From Anthonomus grandis grandis (Eukaryota > Arthropoda > Insecta > Coleoptera > Curculionidae): a stretch of 64,000 nucleotides of DNA. A program made the translations under genes and the position numbers. The DNA lies in NCBI RefSeq assembly GCF_022605725.1, contig NC_065551.1:16058001-16122000 (forward strand). Reading direction: 5' to 3'. The notes under the pieces are model-generated. The model made no database searches, had not been told where the DNA came from, and saw only the letters and a list, made by a program, of their open reading frames with translations. Positions 35,558 through 47,859 of the stretch are shown here, in pieces; position 1 is the first letter of the stretch; each line of letters starts with the position of its first letter.

Positions 35558-35928
35558 TTGCGTACGACCAATAAGGGATCGCGTTCGGACGTTATCGTAA
35601 GCCAATCCCAAGTTACGATACACTTTTTTACTTTTGGCCCACGTGGGTTGACTTATTAAAAAGAAAAATTATTCGCAGTATTGTCATTTAATAGGAAACG
35701 TGTTAAGGGATTTTAGTCATGCAAATGAATGGTAGGAATATTAGAATTGTTTATTAAGGGGCTATTTTTAGATGTGGAGGGTAAGCTTCTTCAAAAATAG
35801 GTTAATTAGTAGAATTAAGTGTTTACTTATTAAAGGGCTAAATATGATCGCTAACATTTATCTTAAACGCATTTTGAGTTAAGTTTTTCACAAAAATGCC
35901 CCAATTATCTTTTCAAAGGGCTTTGTTC

Positions 35929-36624
35929 TGTGTTTTTTCTTTAGTTTTTGGATAGAAAAAGAAAAAGGTCTTATTTGATTGTTTTTGTGAACTATTACGA
36001 TGGTAAAAATTTCTGCTGTTTGTGCCACACTATAGAAAAAAAGGCGATACAAGACAATCTTTTCACAAGTAAATACCGATACTATCATGAAACTGTCATC
36101 ATAAACGTAGAATAATAAAAACGTATTAAGAAATGTATAATAATTATAAAATATTTACTTTTCATAAAAATGCTAAAGATAGGTACGCTTACTCTAATGA
36201 AGTACGTTAAAAAAAACATATAAAGAGTTTATAAACGGTAATATTGTGTATATTTTAAAGCATAATCTGTTATTAATAAATATTTTTTGACGACATCACT
36301 AGTAAACATTTCTTATATTCGTGGAATCGACAATGCAGCGTTAAGATGTTTTTACCTTTTTCTTTAATATATACGTTATCTGCGTTCATTTCACTTTAAA
36401 TATAGTCATTTTTTATAGAGTATCTTTTCATATTTTATTATAGAAAATGCTTTATAATATATTAAAGAGAAACAGTAGTATTATGTGTGCCGGTAAAAAT
36501 AAGTGACATATTTTAGTAATAATATAAAGTGTTTTTTGGCCATTTCTACATAAGCATTGCATCAGAGAAACAAACTGCTTATAGTTCCATGGCAATGCTA
36601 ATTCTAGCCTTTCAATATTCTAAG
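35929..36624 (+). mobile_element. Truncated copy of THAP-like transposon
   Basis: Homologous to the two ends of the element at 49423-52718. The part around 35929-36090 matches its 5' region (minus strand 52280-52150), and 36530-36624 matches its 3' end, closing with CTAATTCTAGCCTTTCAATA and TTCTAAG, the terminal repeat. The middle is much shorter and the 5' terminal repeat is absent. A short exon-like frame (36000-36068) starts ATGGTAAAA and ends at GTAAAT; its first Cys is replaced by Ser (KISAVCA). Confidence 0.7.
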
Positions 36625-36980
36625 GTTCTTACTTACGTCACAGTAAAGAGTACAGTCATATCTTTACTTTTAAGTTCGATTAAAACAAACTATTAATCAA
36701 TTTAAAGCAACTATTTAGAAAAATTTTTTTTGGAACATTGGCGTTAATGCATTTTTAACGCGGTCAATCAAAATTTAGCAATTTATAATTTCTTATATTA
36801 AAAGACTAAGGTTTTTTTTTTAAATTATTGAAATATTAAAGGCAATCTTTTTGTTACCAGGATACTGTACTAAATAAGCCAATCTAAGGAAAAAAAATTG
36901 CAAAAAATGGTATCACTGCGTGCTTAACCCGACTAATTCAGATAACAAAATTTAATTCTCACTAAAATATTCCATTGCCA
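36625..36980. other. AT-rich spacer
   Basis: About 350 bp between the THAP-like copy and the DIRS-like inverted repeat. Nothing recognised. Confidence 0.5.
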
Positions 36981-37346
36981 TAATATTACTAAATCAAATG
37001 AACTTACCTGTAATGAAGTTAGATTGTAATTATAAAAGTCCTCGTGAAGTAAATAAGACAAAAGCGTAGTATCCCTATTTCATAGCGCACACCGCAAATT
37101 TTAAAGTGAACCAATAGCACAGATGTAAATCGACATACCTCTCGGTCCTCCAACGTCATCCGGTTCATTATTTTAAAGACTAGTTAGTCCGCAGTGTCAC
37201 AAAAAAGGGGTACCTACACTTAAAGACAGGGAGGGTGGGACTTATTTACTTCACGAGGACTTATATAATTACAATCGAACTTCATTACAGGTAAGTTCGT
37301 TTGATTTAGTAATTATATTACGTCCTCGTTCCGTAAATAAGACAAC
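36981..37346. repeat. DIRS-type inverted and direct terminal repeats
   Basis: Arm 36981-37057 is the near-complement of 37241-37319 (containing CTTACCTGTAATGAAGTT and its inverse). In addition GTCCTCG..GTAAATAAGACAA occurs directly at 37038-37064 and 37321-37346. A mixture of inverted ends and a complementary internal region is what DIRS elements use to circularise. The loop of ~183 bp shows nothing recognisable. Confidence 0.65.
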
Positions 37347-37739
37347 AATGTAGATGTTTAAAGAATTTGTGCATCTGTAGACTAACACAGGAATCTTTTA
37401 TTACAAAATTAGAAATAAAAACAAACACTCTAGTGGCAAAAAACTTTTTAATAAGGCATAATTGTTGAATAAACTAAGTATAACCCTAAAGTTTAAGTAG
37501 AGACTTTAGACTGCAAATGAGACTCTACTCTAATCAAAAAACAAGAACAAAAAATATCCAAATCTATCAGCTGTTATATTCTTAGCTAATGACTAAAGGT
37601 AACAAAATAAATCAATCCAAACAAAACAAAAAACAAGTAAACAGAAAATATATACAAAATATAGAAATATATTCTATACACTAACTTCAATTTGTATTCA
37701 AATAATATATTTAAATAATAAGGTTACTTTAATTAATCT

Positions 37740-38320
37740 AATATAGCCCTTGCTTAAGAATACGGATCAGAAACAGGTCTCTTATAAAAGTTAGCAAATG
37801 TTTTTGAGTGATCGTAATAACATCCATCGAAACACCTCTACGATCTGCTAGAGAAGTAGATGCGTGTCTGGTAGAATGGGACCTGTATTCTGAGATATTA
37901 ATGCTTGACTTAACCATAACATTCTGGATCCATCGAGAAATTGTTTATGATGACGCATTGTGATAGGGTCTTTTAAAGGTTATGAAAAGTCTATTGCAAT
38001 CTGAATTTCGCATAGATTCTGTTTTGTTCAAATAAAATAATAAATTAGTAGCTACACAAATGGTCTTATCTTATTCATAAAAAGGTAAAGAAATGATGGG
38101 TTATTTTCTACTTGGCCCAGAAGTTTTTATTCGGTTACGAACGAATATTTGAACCCCCTGGGAGGAAGATTTGATATCTTGACTTTCTATTACTGAGAGG
38201 GTCTGAACTTTCTGGCCAGAAGTAAGGGCCAACAACATGGCCAATTTACTTGAAATTAGTTCCATAGAAACAACTTCATTTATTAAAGACCTGCAAAGGA
38301 TCCCAAGTGTTAACATATTT
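37740..38320 (-). pseudogene. DIRS tyrosine recombinase, decayed
   Basis: Minus-strand translation gives KLAMLLALTSGQKVQTLSVI (first Arg region of the recombinase, Arg replaced by Lys in this copy) and the QGVQIFVRNRIKTSGPSRK segment. After frame breaks, SEYRSHSTRHASTSLAD holds the HxxR box, and TFANFYKRPVSD, in yet another frame, holds the catalytic Tyr. Family knowledge: R-H-R-Y recombinases perform strand exchange during integration. Function is lost through shifts. Confidence 0.78.
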
Positions 38321-38699
38321 AGGTAAACTGGGTCTTAAATGAAAGTCGCTCTTAAAAAACCTTTTTACACAGAAGTCTTCAGCTGAAGAGGGTCCTAAAA
38401 TTTGGGCTATAGCAGAACGTTAGGAATTTAGTGTTCCATATGAACAGCCCCTGCTGTATTGCTCTTGCAAAAAATCTAAAACGACTTCAGGTTGTTGTCA
38501 GACTTAAACGTTGAGGCAGAAAAACAGTTCTTGTTTCTTCAATGACAGAACTGGTACCATTGTTTAAGGCCCGAGTCATACTGTTTCATGGTGGAAGAAG
38601 TAATTAATGCCAGGCAAACATCCACCACGGCCTTTGGTGTCCCCCTCTTTTCTAAGGCCTGCTGGATAAGTATCCTGCCACCAGGGTAAGTTGCCTCCA

Positions 38700-39860
38700 A
38701 AAAGGGTGCGACCGACACCTATCAAAACATAAAAGTGATTCTTCGTTAGGTTTTAAATAAACAGGAGGTATCTTTAGAAGAGATATAAAAACGGGGGTAC
38801 CAAGGCTGGGTGGGCCAATAAGGTACAATTACAATACCCTCTGCTCTATCTTTAATAGTTTTCTGCGTTATTTTAAGAATTAAAGAAAATGGCGGGAAGG
38901 CATAAAATTAAAAATATTTCCAGTCAAGAGTAAAGGCATCTACCTTAAATGCATGAGGGTCTGGGTGCCAAGAAACAAACAGGGAACATTTGGAATTGAT
39001 GCGAGTTGCAAACAAGTCTATGTCTGGTCGCCCAAATTTTAGGATTACCTATTTGTAAAATTTATCGTTCAATTCCCATTCCGTTTCGAAATCTAACCTT
39101 CGAGATTCTGAATCTGCAATCACATTCTCCTTAGTATTGATGTAAGAAGCATGGATAGCAAGATTCCTCTCTTCACACCATTGCAAAATTTCCCAACAGA
39201 GGGAATTTAATTTAGGGTACTGAATCCCTCCATTGGATTAATGTAGGCAATGGCCGTTGTATTATCGATATGCAGGAGAATGTTTTTATTACTAAGATTA
39301 CTAGCACAGCATTTGAGACCAAAAAATTCAGATATCAATATTCAGATACCAAGAGCAAAAAATCATCATGAAAAAGTACTGAAAGTAAGCCTTTTCCTCT
39401 GAGGTGAGAAAGAACAGGTTTCATTAATTTAGTAAATATAAATGGGGCACAATTAAGGCCAAATGGCATACAATTATATTCAAATAATTTACCGCTAAAC
39501 ATAAATCTCAAAAATCTCTTATAATTTTTATTGATGGCAATTAAATAATAAGCATTTTTAAGATCCAGAGTAGACATGAAAAAATTTTCATGAATAATGT
39601 TGGAAATCGTTCTTTGGTCTTCCACCTTAAAATGTTGTAAAGAGACAAATTCATTTAAAATTAAACATTTAGAACCGTCAGGTTTTGACACTAAAAATAT
39701 ACTAGAGATATATTCTCCTCTACAATGATCTACTTTACTAATAGCACCAGAAGCCAACAATTCGTCAAGTGACTCCTTTAAGGCAGTTTTTTCCGAGTCT
39801 GTCCACTGCCTCTCGGAAGGCCTTAAGCATTATCTAGGCTTAGTTAAAAAGGGAATTTTA
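38700..39860 (-). pseudogene. DIRS reverse transcriptase and RNase H, decayed
   Basis: An open stretch 39760-39335 contains LLASGAISKVDHCRGEYISS, FLVSKPDGSKCLILNEF, HFKVEDQRTI, MSTLDLKNAYYLI (catalytic D), CMPFGLNCAPFIFTKLMKPV and SVLFHDDFLLL (catalytic DD). Upstream, RQWTDSEKTALKESLDEL is readable to ~39860. Downstream in broken frames come DNTTAIAYINRMGG (RNase H), ENVIADSESRR, and the FGRPDIDLFATRINSKC and PYWPTQPWYP segments, which are typical of DIRS elements. Several stops interrupt it. Confidence 0.85.
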
Positions 39861-39895
39861 AATCTCCAGGATAAAATATTTTTGTCATGTTAAAT

Positions 39896-40719
39896 TATTA
39901 AATTTCATTTCATTATGCCCAAACTTAAGGAAAAATCAAAATTTAAGGATTTTTTTACGAACTTAATTTTATTCAAATGCTTCTGCGTCTCAATTGTTTA
40001 CAAATAAATAAAAAATATTCAATATTAATTATAATAATTAGAATACAACACTATAAATTGAGTTGAAATGTACATATTATCCATCACACCCAATTAATCA
40101 TAAAAAATATTCATTTAGAAAAAACTTCGTAGAAACTTCAATTATTACGTTACAGATTAGCGGATAAGCGATTTAGATTAAAAACGGAGTTATTTATACC
40201 GGTAATTTTGTATGAAAATGTTTGATAAGCGATTTGTTATAATCTCTATCAGTCAAACTCGGGGTTGTTATTAAGTAATAATTATTTATTAATGAACAAT
40301 TTTGGTTTCAAGGTATTTTTTGTTATTAGGTGCTTCCGTTAATAATGAATATTTGGGAAATAATTATAAAAAGATATGAGATAAGTATTAAGTGGAAAAT
40401 TAGTGATTATTCATAGATATATTGTTCTGCTTTTGTAAATTTTCAATACGTCAACCTCTATTTATATTCACCCCAAATAAAACAAAGTTTCATGATGTGG
40501 GGCAAAACATTCGATGTATAAAATTGACCCAATATTCAAATTAGAGTTTCGAATGTCTTAGGATAAAAGTGAAAATATTTCAAAGGACCATAATAAAATT
40601 AGGTGATATATATGTATTTGAAACCTGAAAGAATTTTTATTGTATAAAACATATCTATTCTGGCATATAAGAGCTAAAAATGTTTATAAACATTTTCATT
40701 TAATTTATATTAGCAATTA
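39896..40719. other. AT-rich DNA
   Basis: About 820 bp between the DIRS-like remnant and the first 1-kb repeat. No gene, RNA or terminal repeat seen. Confidence 0.5.
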
Positions 40720-41829
40720 AATATGATCTGAAAGAGCAAACAAAAAAGCTAGAAAAGATTGAATTCTTAAGAAAAAAATTTTCATGTCCATTTAAATGAT
40801 TATAATTTCAGCAAATATAAACCACGATTTTTTTTACGTGACCTACTTCAACATTTTAATGAAATATTTAAAATTCCAGTCAAGTAAAAGCATCTTATAT
40901 TCAAATGCTTTAAAGCAAATAAAATTTGTCATTTAAATGAACTAAGCCAATAATAACTTGCGGTCAAATTTAATTCTCGTAAAACTTAAACTATAGACGA
41001 TATTTCGTCACGTTAATCTTTTGAAAGCACGGCACAAAGTGCTCGAATATTTACAAAAGTTCTTTTTATTTAGTGCTTTTATATTACCTTGATTGTAAGA
41101 CCAATATAGGAAAATAACCAATAACCCGTAATTTTTTTATTATTGCCTTTATTCATATAATGTTGTTTTCAGGTTAAAATTACATTAAACTTCATTGTTG
41201 TGCATGTTTATATGGTAAGGTTGTGTAGGTTATGGAAAATATTTAATAAAAAAAATATATTCAATAAAAAGCATATTATGTCTGTTTAAGTTATGCGTTC
41301 CTGAATATTTTACCTATACGAATTTAATTTAATTTTCTCCAAGGAATATTTTCTTTTCTTCTCGAGACAGAAGGAATTTCCTTATTTAGCGTCCAAAAAG
41401 ATGTAATTTCACTCTTGTTTTATGTAAAAAAAAACGGAATTTTCTGTAAAGCGAGAACACAACTTATAAAATTTTTTAATGGTGTTTAGGAAGTTTTGTT
41501 TTTTTTCTAGACACTTTTTTCCTAGTACAAAATTGCCAATAAAAGCTTACCGTTCATTTCCTCTTTTCAAGCCTATTCATATTCTACAGCGACGTTTCAG
41601 GACTAATGAACGGTTCCATTTGGAATGACTCAGCTAATTGCCGCTAAAAAATAGCTCTAGAGTTAAGCCTGTAAAACTTTTAAATCTATAAGACTTATAT
41701 AAAAGTAGAATTATTTAAATGAAATGAGCAGATAAAAGCATTATTAAAATGGACATGATATGTCCATTTTACTACATTTTCTTCTTGTTAATTTTGAAAA
41801 TTTTTCAAACCCTAGTTTATAACAGAAAA
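40720..41829. repeat. 1.1-kb repeat, copy 1
   Basis: Shares long collinear similarity with 44305-45005 and 54035-54990 in the same orientation. Landmarks: AGACGATATTTCGTC (~40992), TTTCATTGTTGTGCATG-like (~41192), GAATATTTTACCTATA (~41302), CCATTTGGAATGAC (~41617) and AAATGGACATGATATGTCC (~41748). No coding potential. It is probably an old tandem or dispersed family. Confidence 0.7.
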
Positions 41830-44205
41830 ATGGAAACTTTAAAAATGAGCTTTAGGTCAAATGATATGGGCCAGTTCGGAAGAGCATTTACCATATTAGG
41901 TATTAATAAAACAGAGTAACATACGCCACCTTCCTTCTATGCAAGATTCTAGTTACCTCTGGCTCTTTCCAATAAAATATTCTTCTCTTCTGAATTGAAT
42001 CACGCTGATTTAAAGTGTGTTCCGGTACATACTACATATGCGAAAACAATGTTTACGAGATTAATGAATCTGAGCTGTGAAACAAGTAAAAAGCTGATGC
42101 GATGTATACATGTGTTTTTGTTTTAAAGAGAGACCCAAATTGTTGAGTAGCCGCTTTAGCTATTTGCGCTACCTGACCATGTCAAATCATACTGCATCCA
42201 ACCTGCACACGATACAAAAGAACTGATGTAGGAAACGGTAAAATAAATGTTGTTTGTTTATAATAAGACTTGGGGCATCAAAAGCAGCCTGCTTGGGCGA
42301 CTTAAATTAAAGACACCAATAAACTGATATCAGCAAACCTGTTAATTGTATTAAAAGTCCGATCGAAAGGTACGTTGATATATAGCAGAAAAAGTGTAGG
42401 GAGGCAAGATACATTTCTAAGAGACATCAGCGTTAATTTTAAACTTCTGCAGGTATGTCCATATGTATAATATGTATAACCTGGGTGTTATTGTTGGACA
42501 ATCGGTTATCGAGAAACCTGCCAAGCCAAGCAACGATAGTTGGTGGCAAACCATAAGAATACAGTTTAAGAGGTTTTTTTATGCGAGACCCTATTGTATG
42601 TCTTTAAAATATTTATAGCTTTGGCATGAAATTCACAAATATAGTTTTAATTTTGGTATTTCGAAATTTGCTGGTTGACAATTTCATTACGTTGGTTATT
42701 CACTCAAGTTTTTAGTCTGCAGGGAGGAGACTTCTTTTATATGAATATTTGAGAAAATAGTTTGATCAGCGGTAGTATCAGTATCACTGAATACGTTTTT
42801 AATATATTGGCAGTACTTCATTAGCACTGATAACCTTGTTAGTATTTGAGCCTTTGGGAACTTTTTTTAGGATCTTTTTGACGGAAGATTACCTCTGGTA
42901 TCGAAGAAGCGTCTTTTGGATATGTCAATGGTGTTTTTCGTTGGGGATCTATAGTACAGTATGATGCAAACATCTAACGTAGCAAGTCTGCCTTTTTTAA
43001 TGCGGTCATTTCAATGGATACATTTTCCCTAGTTAATGGTGGAAGATTTGACCAACAGGAAACTTGACCAATGTCCTTTAATATAGACCAGAATGATCTT
43101 AATGCATTTGGGCCATTAAGAAGTTTGTTCTTTACTCTTTTATTATATTGTTCCTTGCATGCCAGGTATCGATTATTTATTTTCATGCGTTTCTCAATAC
43201 AACAAAGTTGATAGAATTTGCAGGGCTTGTGTCTTGGCGCCATTTGCTAAAAGCAGCATTTTTGTTGTTGACTTTATTGGTGTTCGTTAAGTTTTATCTA
43301 AGTACTCAAGAGCTTTTTAAGGTGTTTGGAATATAAGCCTACATACCTACCAAAATCAGGTCATAAATCTTAAAAACGCTGAGAGATCACTAGTCTTGAA
43401 ACATACATGAGAGAGAAACTGTTATCTCCAGTTGGCTAATCGTTCATGTCAAACTCAACGCGATATTGGTGGATTCTGAGTTTGCATTTCTAGTTGATAT
43501 GCCTGGGTTATAAATTTGGAAACTGATCTTCCTAATAGTACATCTGCGGTAATACTGTATGAGCTTGGATTCGTCACGAGCAACAGATCTAGGAGGTTGA
43601 GAAAGTCCTTTGTCCACTTGTCATCATCAGTCTCGTAAGAATACGTCAACCAGTTGATATTGCAGACGTTAAGTCTCGTGCAATTATTGTAATTGCAAGA
43701 TCGATGAAAGCTTTTTGTATTATCTCATTATATGCTGGGTAGTCTGTGAAAAAGCCAGCAAAAATGCTTTGTAAGTCTTTTGGATGTTATTATGAACTAT
43801 ATAACATCGAATTCTGTGGCTTCTTCCATCTGGCAAAATAGGTCGCTTCTAATGAAGAGGGAGAGTCCGAAGTTTTATCTAAATCGGGTGTAGAGAGCAT
43901 ATCTAGGATACAACATATAAACCAACATTGGTTGTTTTCGAGTTGACCTTCATCTCTATAAGAGCTAAAATATTAAGTATATGCGGATGTTGGTGCACGT
44001 CATTTATATTTGTGTTCAGACCTCTTATATTACATAGATCCACTCTGAAATTGTTCACGCCTGATGGAATCTCCAGATTCCAGCCTTCATTCGTGGATCC
44101 TAATTGGAGGCTACTTTAATACTGGAATATTTTGATCCAGAAGAGATCAATAAAATCCTGGAAATCAAATACGTCGGCATGGCGATGAAACTTGTATCCC
44201 GGACC
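41830..44205 (-). pseudogene. Decayed Jockey/R1-like LINE
   Basis: Minus-strand reading from ~44110. LCNIRGLNTNINDVHQHPHI opens the endonuclease, and LNLLDLLLVTNPSSYSITAD (43600-43520) is its C-terminal part. An RT linker is open at 43243-42974 (KEQYNKRVKNKLL, FWSILKDIGQ, LPPLTRENVSIEMTALKKAD). RT pieces follow: LKLYSYGLPPTIVAWLGRFL (~42570), PTLFLLYIN and NRFADISLLVS (the FADD box reads FADI). The C-terminal SLEHRR-like box is LHRRKVAYVTLFY (~41950). Many stops and indels. The LINE lies between copies 1 and 2 of the 1-kb repeat. Confidence 0.75.
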
Positions 44206-44304
44206 AATTCACTTTGTCTAAATCCTATGTGGCGGTATCTTAATGGGTGAAGCGCGTGGGCCACGTTTACCATCTATTGCTCTTGATATTAAAACCCATG
44301 TAGA

Positions 44305-45005
44305 AAAATAACCATATGACCCGTAAGTTTTTTGATATTTTCTTTAAATAATCCCTTTTTTAAATAGAAAGTACATCGCGGTATAACAATTTCATTGTTG
44401 TGCATGCTTATGTGGTAAGGATGCGTAGAATATGTGGAATATATATTAAAAAAATACATTTCTTATAAAATGTATATCATGTCTATTTATATCCTAGAAT
44501 ATTTTACATATATAAAATTAATTTAATTTGCCTCAAAAGACATTTCCTTTTCTTTTTGAGACATAAAGGAATTTTCATATTTGCTAGCCAAAAAAAGTAA
44601 TTTCATTTTTATTTTATATATTTATTTTACATATTTTATTTTTATTTTTGCTGCCGAAAAATTCCACAATTTTTATGTAAACTAAGAATACAGCTTATTA
44701 TTTTTTTTAAAGTACTCAAGAAGCTTTTATCACAACTTTTTGCTCATGCAAAATTTTTAATAAAAATCTTATAACTTCCTCTTTCCAAACCCATTTATAT
44801 TATATAATGACATTTCAAAATTAATTTATGGTTCCATTTGGAATGACACAGCGGTAAAAGATTGTTGTAGACTCAAGCCCTTAAGACTTTTCTCTTTGTA
44901 AGACTTTTATTAAAGTAGAATTAGTTAAATAGAGAAGGTAGAAGAAAGCATAATTTAAATGGACATGAGGCCCATTTTACAAATTTTTTGCTTGTTAATT
45001 TGTCC
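44305..45005. repeat. 1.1-kb repeat, copy 2
   Basis: Collinear with 41100-41810: TGACCCGTAA, TTTCATTGTTGTGCATGCTT, AATATTTTACATATA, CCATTTGGAATGACACAGC, then AGCATAATTTAAATGGACAT (44948). Its 5' part is missing compared with copies 1 and 3. No gene. Confidence 0.7.
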
Positions 45006-45479
45006 ACAATTATCATGTACTTAAAAAATCGTATTACCAAATCGATATTTCTTAAAAAAAGTAATATAATGTATTTTAATATTTCAGAATCTAATCCTTA
45101 ACAACCAAATGTTAAAAAATTTTAAAATATTTATTCTACAAAGGGGCTCTTAAAAATAATACAACATCTAATTCCAGCCAGTCGCGCATCTAGTTTTTTA
45201 TTTTTTCCCAAAAACCGATATTTAAGGACTAAAATGTTAAGAAAACATAACTTTTATGATTATGCACGCTTTACTACAAATGTTAGGTTTTCATTTCATA
45301 AAACTCAAATAAATACTAAATTAAGTATATTCAAAGTGTCTTCAAAGTCGAGTCATTAATTTGACACCTTGTAAGAGACTTGTTAAAGGAAGTTAATATA
45401 AGAGAAATCACCTATATAAATTTGCATAGTAAGAGAGTTACTACATTTTAAATAATTTTTAAAAAACATTCCTTAATTC
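45006..45479. other. AT-rich spacer
   Basis: About 470 bp, no gene or terminal repeat seen. Confidence 0.5.
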
Positions 45480-45760
45480 AATGGTTACCGTTTTTACAAA
45501 AACTGTGTAAAATTCTCCCTTTTAAAAAATGTAAAAATACTTTTAATGCGCTCTGGAAGTTTTTCCGGAGTATTTACAGTTCTATTATGATACCAATTTT
45601 TTTAAAAAGCCCCACAGAAAAAAATCGCAAGACATTAAGTCTGGGGAGCGAGGAGGCCATAAAATAGGTCAATTGCGCCTTATTAATCTATTCAGAAATT
45701 TAGATGTTCATCAACTTGTCGTCTGAAATGAGGTTAAGGCCTATGACGTAGAAACCACAT
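45480..45760 (-). pseudogene. Mariner-like transposase fragment
   Basis: At 45665-45600 on the minus strand the translation is ILWPPRSPDLMSCDFFLWGF followed by LKK, the third catalytic Asp box of mariner-like transposases. The following sequence still resembles the C-terminal part, with stops. Nothing of the first two catalytic boxes was found. It is related in style to the remnant at 31.7-32.4 kb. Confidence 0.65.
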
Positions 45761-46007
45761 ATTCTATCTTACAATTAGAGAAACATCTTATAATTATGGC
45801 AGATTATGTCGGAGAAAATCTAAAAATAAATTCTACCATCATTTATTATGTCAGCTCAACTATTTAATGAAAATCTATGTTGAAAATTAGACCCTTTTAT
45901 ATACAGATTTTGCCCAAACATGATTGTTGTGAAAATTTTGCATTTGGTCTTGTCTAAATGTAGACTCAAATTAATAGTAGTAGTTTTTAGTTATTAATAG
46001 TAGTAAA

Positions 46008-46680
46008 CATTTTTTTCAACATGCTTATAACTCCAAAACCAGGAAAATGAGAATGTTGAAAATTTGTACAAATATTTCTGGAATAAAATGGGTGGACACC
46101 TACTTCAGCGTTTTTTGGAAAATGTACAGGAAATTTGAAACAAAAATTTTTTGAGTGAAGGAATTTTTTCCTGAATATTTTTGTTTCAATATACTCATAA
46201 CTCCAGAACCAAGAAGGTTAAAATGTTGAAAGTTTGCACAAATATTCCCCGAATCAAATGATTTGACATCTATTTCAGCGTTTTTCTAAAAATATCCAGG
46301 AAGTTGAAAAAAAAAATTTTTGAATGAAATGATTTTCTCATAAAAATATTTTTTAATATACTCAGAACTTAACAACCAAGAAGGTTAGAATGTTGAAAAT
46401 TTGCACAAATATTCCTGGAATGAAATAAGTGGACATCTATTTCAGGTTTTTTTTGGAAAATGTACAGGAAGTTGAAAAAAATTTTTTTGAGTTAAACTAT
46501 TTCTCCTCAAACTTTTTTCCAATATGCTCATAATTTTAAAGCCATGAAGGTTAGAATGTTGAAAACGTTTACAAATGTTTCCCGAATCAAATGATTGGAC
46601 ACCTATTTCAGCGTTTTTTGGAAAATTTGCAGGAGATTGAAATAAAAATAGTTTTTTGAGTGAAATGATTTCTATCTCTA
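46008..46680. repeat. Tandem satellite, ~168-bp unit, four copies
   Basis: Unit starts at 46021, 46191, 46358 and 46524 (spacing 170, 167, 166). Each reads about ATRCTCATAACTCCAAAACC, then GTTAGAATGTTGAAAATTTG, an ACAAATATTCC box, GACACCTATTTCAGCG and AAAATGTACAGGAAGTTGAAA. There is no coding capacity. The divergence between units suggests an old array. Confidence 0.85.
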
Positions 46681-47859
46681 CCCAAAATTAATTTTGTAAA
46701 ATCTTCAATTCTGCCAAACTGTTTTAAAAACCGCTGACAAACTAAAACTTTTTTAGGATAATCTTTAGGTTGCAACCTTTGTACCGCTAATAATGATAAG
46801 GATACTACTACTTTTGTGGTATTGTCTTCCACACTTGAGAAAATTCAACTTGAGCTGCTATAGCTCTAGTAGTTGTTGTTGGTTCGTTTTATCTAGTTCT
46901 AAAATATCTTCCTCAATTTGTAACATTTCAGATTCAAAAGCCCCTCTAGCGTCGCCTCTTTATTGTTTTTCTAAATATTATGTATCACGAAGTCTAATAA
47001 CAACATTTACAAATACGTGAGGCCAAATGATTTCCTTAAGAAAACCTTTTCGAATATTTGAAATTTTGAATATTTGATCCATTAGTTTATTCTTTTGTCA
47101 ACATTAGCCATTTTTCTGTACAAAATATTCAGACAAATGAAATACAAACTATTAAAAGACTAAGTAATCAGATAAAAGATTCGTACCGAGAAGCATATAA
47201 TAATAGACATTTTGATACGTACGAAGAACAGTAAAATTATTTGTTAACATTTTTTATAAATGTTTATTATTTTACTCTTTTATTTGGAATGTTTATATAG
47301 GTGAATTTTGGTATATCAACCCGTTGACGGAATCTATAAGTAGTTTGTATGTATACCTGTATACTTGTATGTATATATCATACTTTGTTTTATCATTCGT
47401 TTTTTCCTTTATTTATGTAGTTGTAGTTTGTATGTGTATTTATTTTATTTTTGTTTTACAATTTTAACTCTGTATTTTGTTTTATTTTTGCTATTTTATT
47501 TTAGGCTTAAATTTTACTTATACCTTTTTTGTATTTGAGACTTTTTGTATTTTTGTATATGTATGCCACAGTCATTATTACATTTTCTTCTTTTTATTAC
47601 GTTTTGTACAAGCGCACACTTTTTTTAATTTATTTGAAATTTTTTTAATTTTCATTGATTTAAATTTTTAAGTGTTTAGATATGTATTATGTTATCTATA
47701 TTATGTATTATTATTAATATTATTATTATTATAGTTAAAATAAGTGACTAAACTTTCTAAACACCTTACATAATGCATATTTTACAAAACATATTTTAAA
47801 TTTGTATAATCGAAAAAAATCGAATAAGATGTGACAGAAATGTTTTAAAGAATTTGGGG
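46681..47859. other. Mixed AT-rich DNA with unassigned minus-strand frame
   Basis: Minus strand ~46990-46680 has a broken protein-like frame: LQIEEDILELDKTNQQQLLEL, then SVEDNTTKVVVSLSLLAV. It has a heptad look and may be a retroelement gag or ORF1 fragment, but I cannot name it. The rest is T-rich and unassigned. Frames such as 47477-47671 are low-complexity. Confidence 0.35.

Larger units (their letters stand above)
36981..39895 (-). mobile_element. DIRS-like tyrosine-recombinase retrotransposon, 5' truncated
   Basis: On the minus strand, in order: reverse transcriptase (39860-39335), RNase H and following domain (39290-38700), tyrosine recombinase (38320-37740) and a terminal inverted-repeat structure (37346-36981). 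This order is diagnostic of DIRS elements, which integrate through a circular intermediate by a tyrosine recombinase. No gag-like part is found, so the 5' end is lost near 39895. Stops and frameshifts throughout show that it is dead. Confidence 0.85.

Noticed and set aside
35417..35659. 80-residue plus-strand frame in the GC-richer island
   Set aside because: It has no domain, and the minus strand shows promoter and donor signals that explain the island better.
45820..45990. Possible first catalytic region of the mariner fragment at 45.5 kb
   Set aside because: Translation in all minus frames gave no TDE-like box; similarity could not be supported.
46008..46680. Four regular repeats as a possible coding or CRISPR array
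   Set aside because: The units are ~168 bp and similar throughout, with no unique spacers and no open frame; they form a satellite.
47477..47671. Hydrophobic 64-residue frame as a membrane protein
   Set aside because: T-rich low-complexity DNA yields Phe/Leu/Ile frames by chance; no neighbours or motifs.
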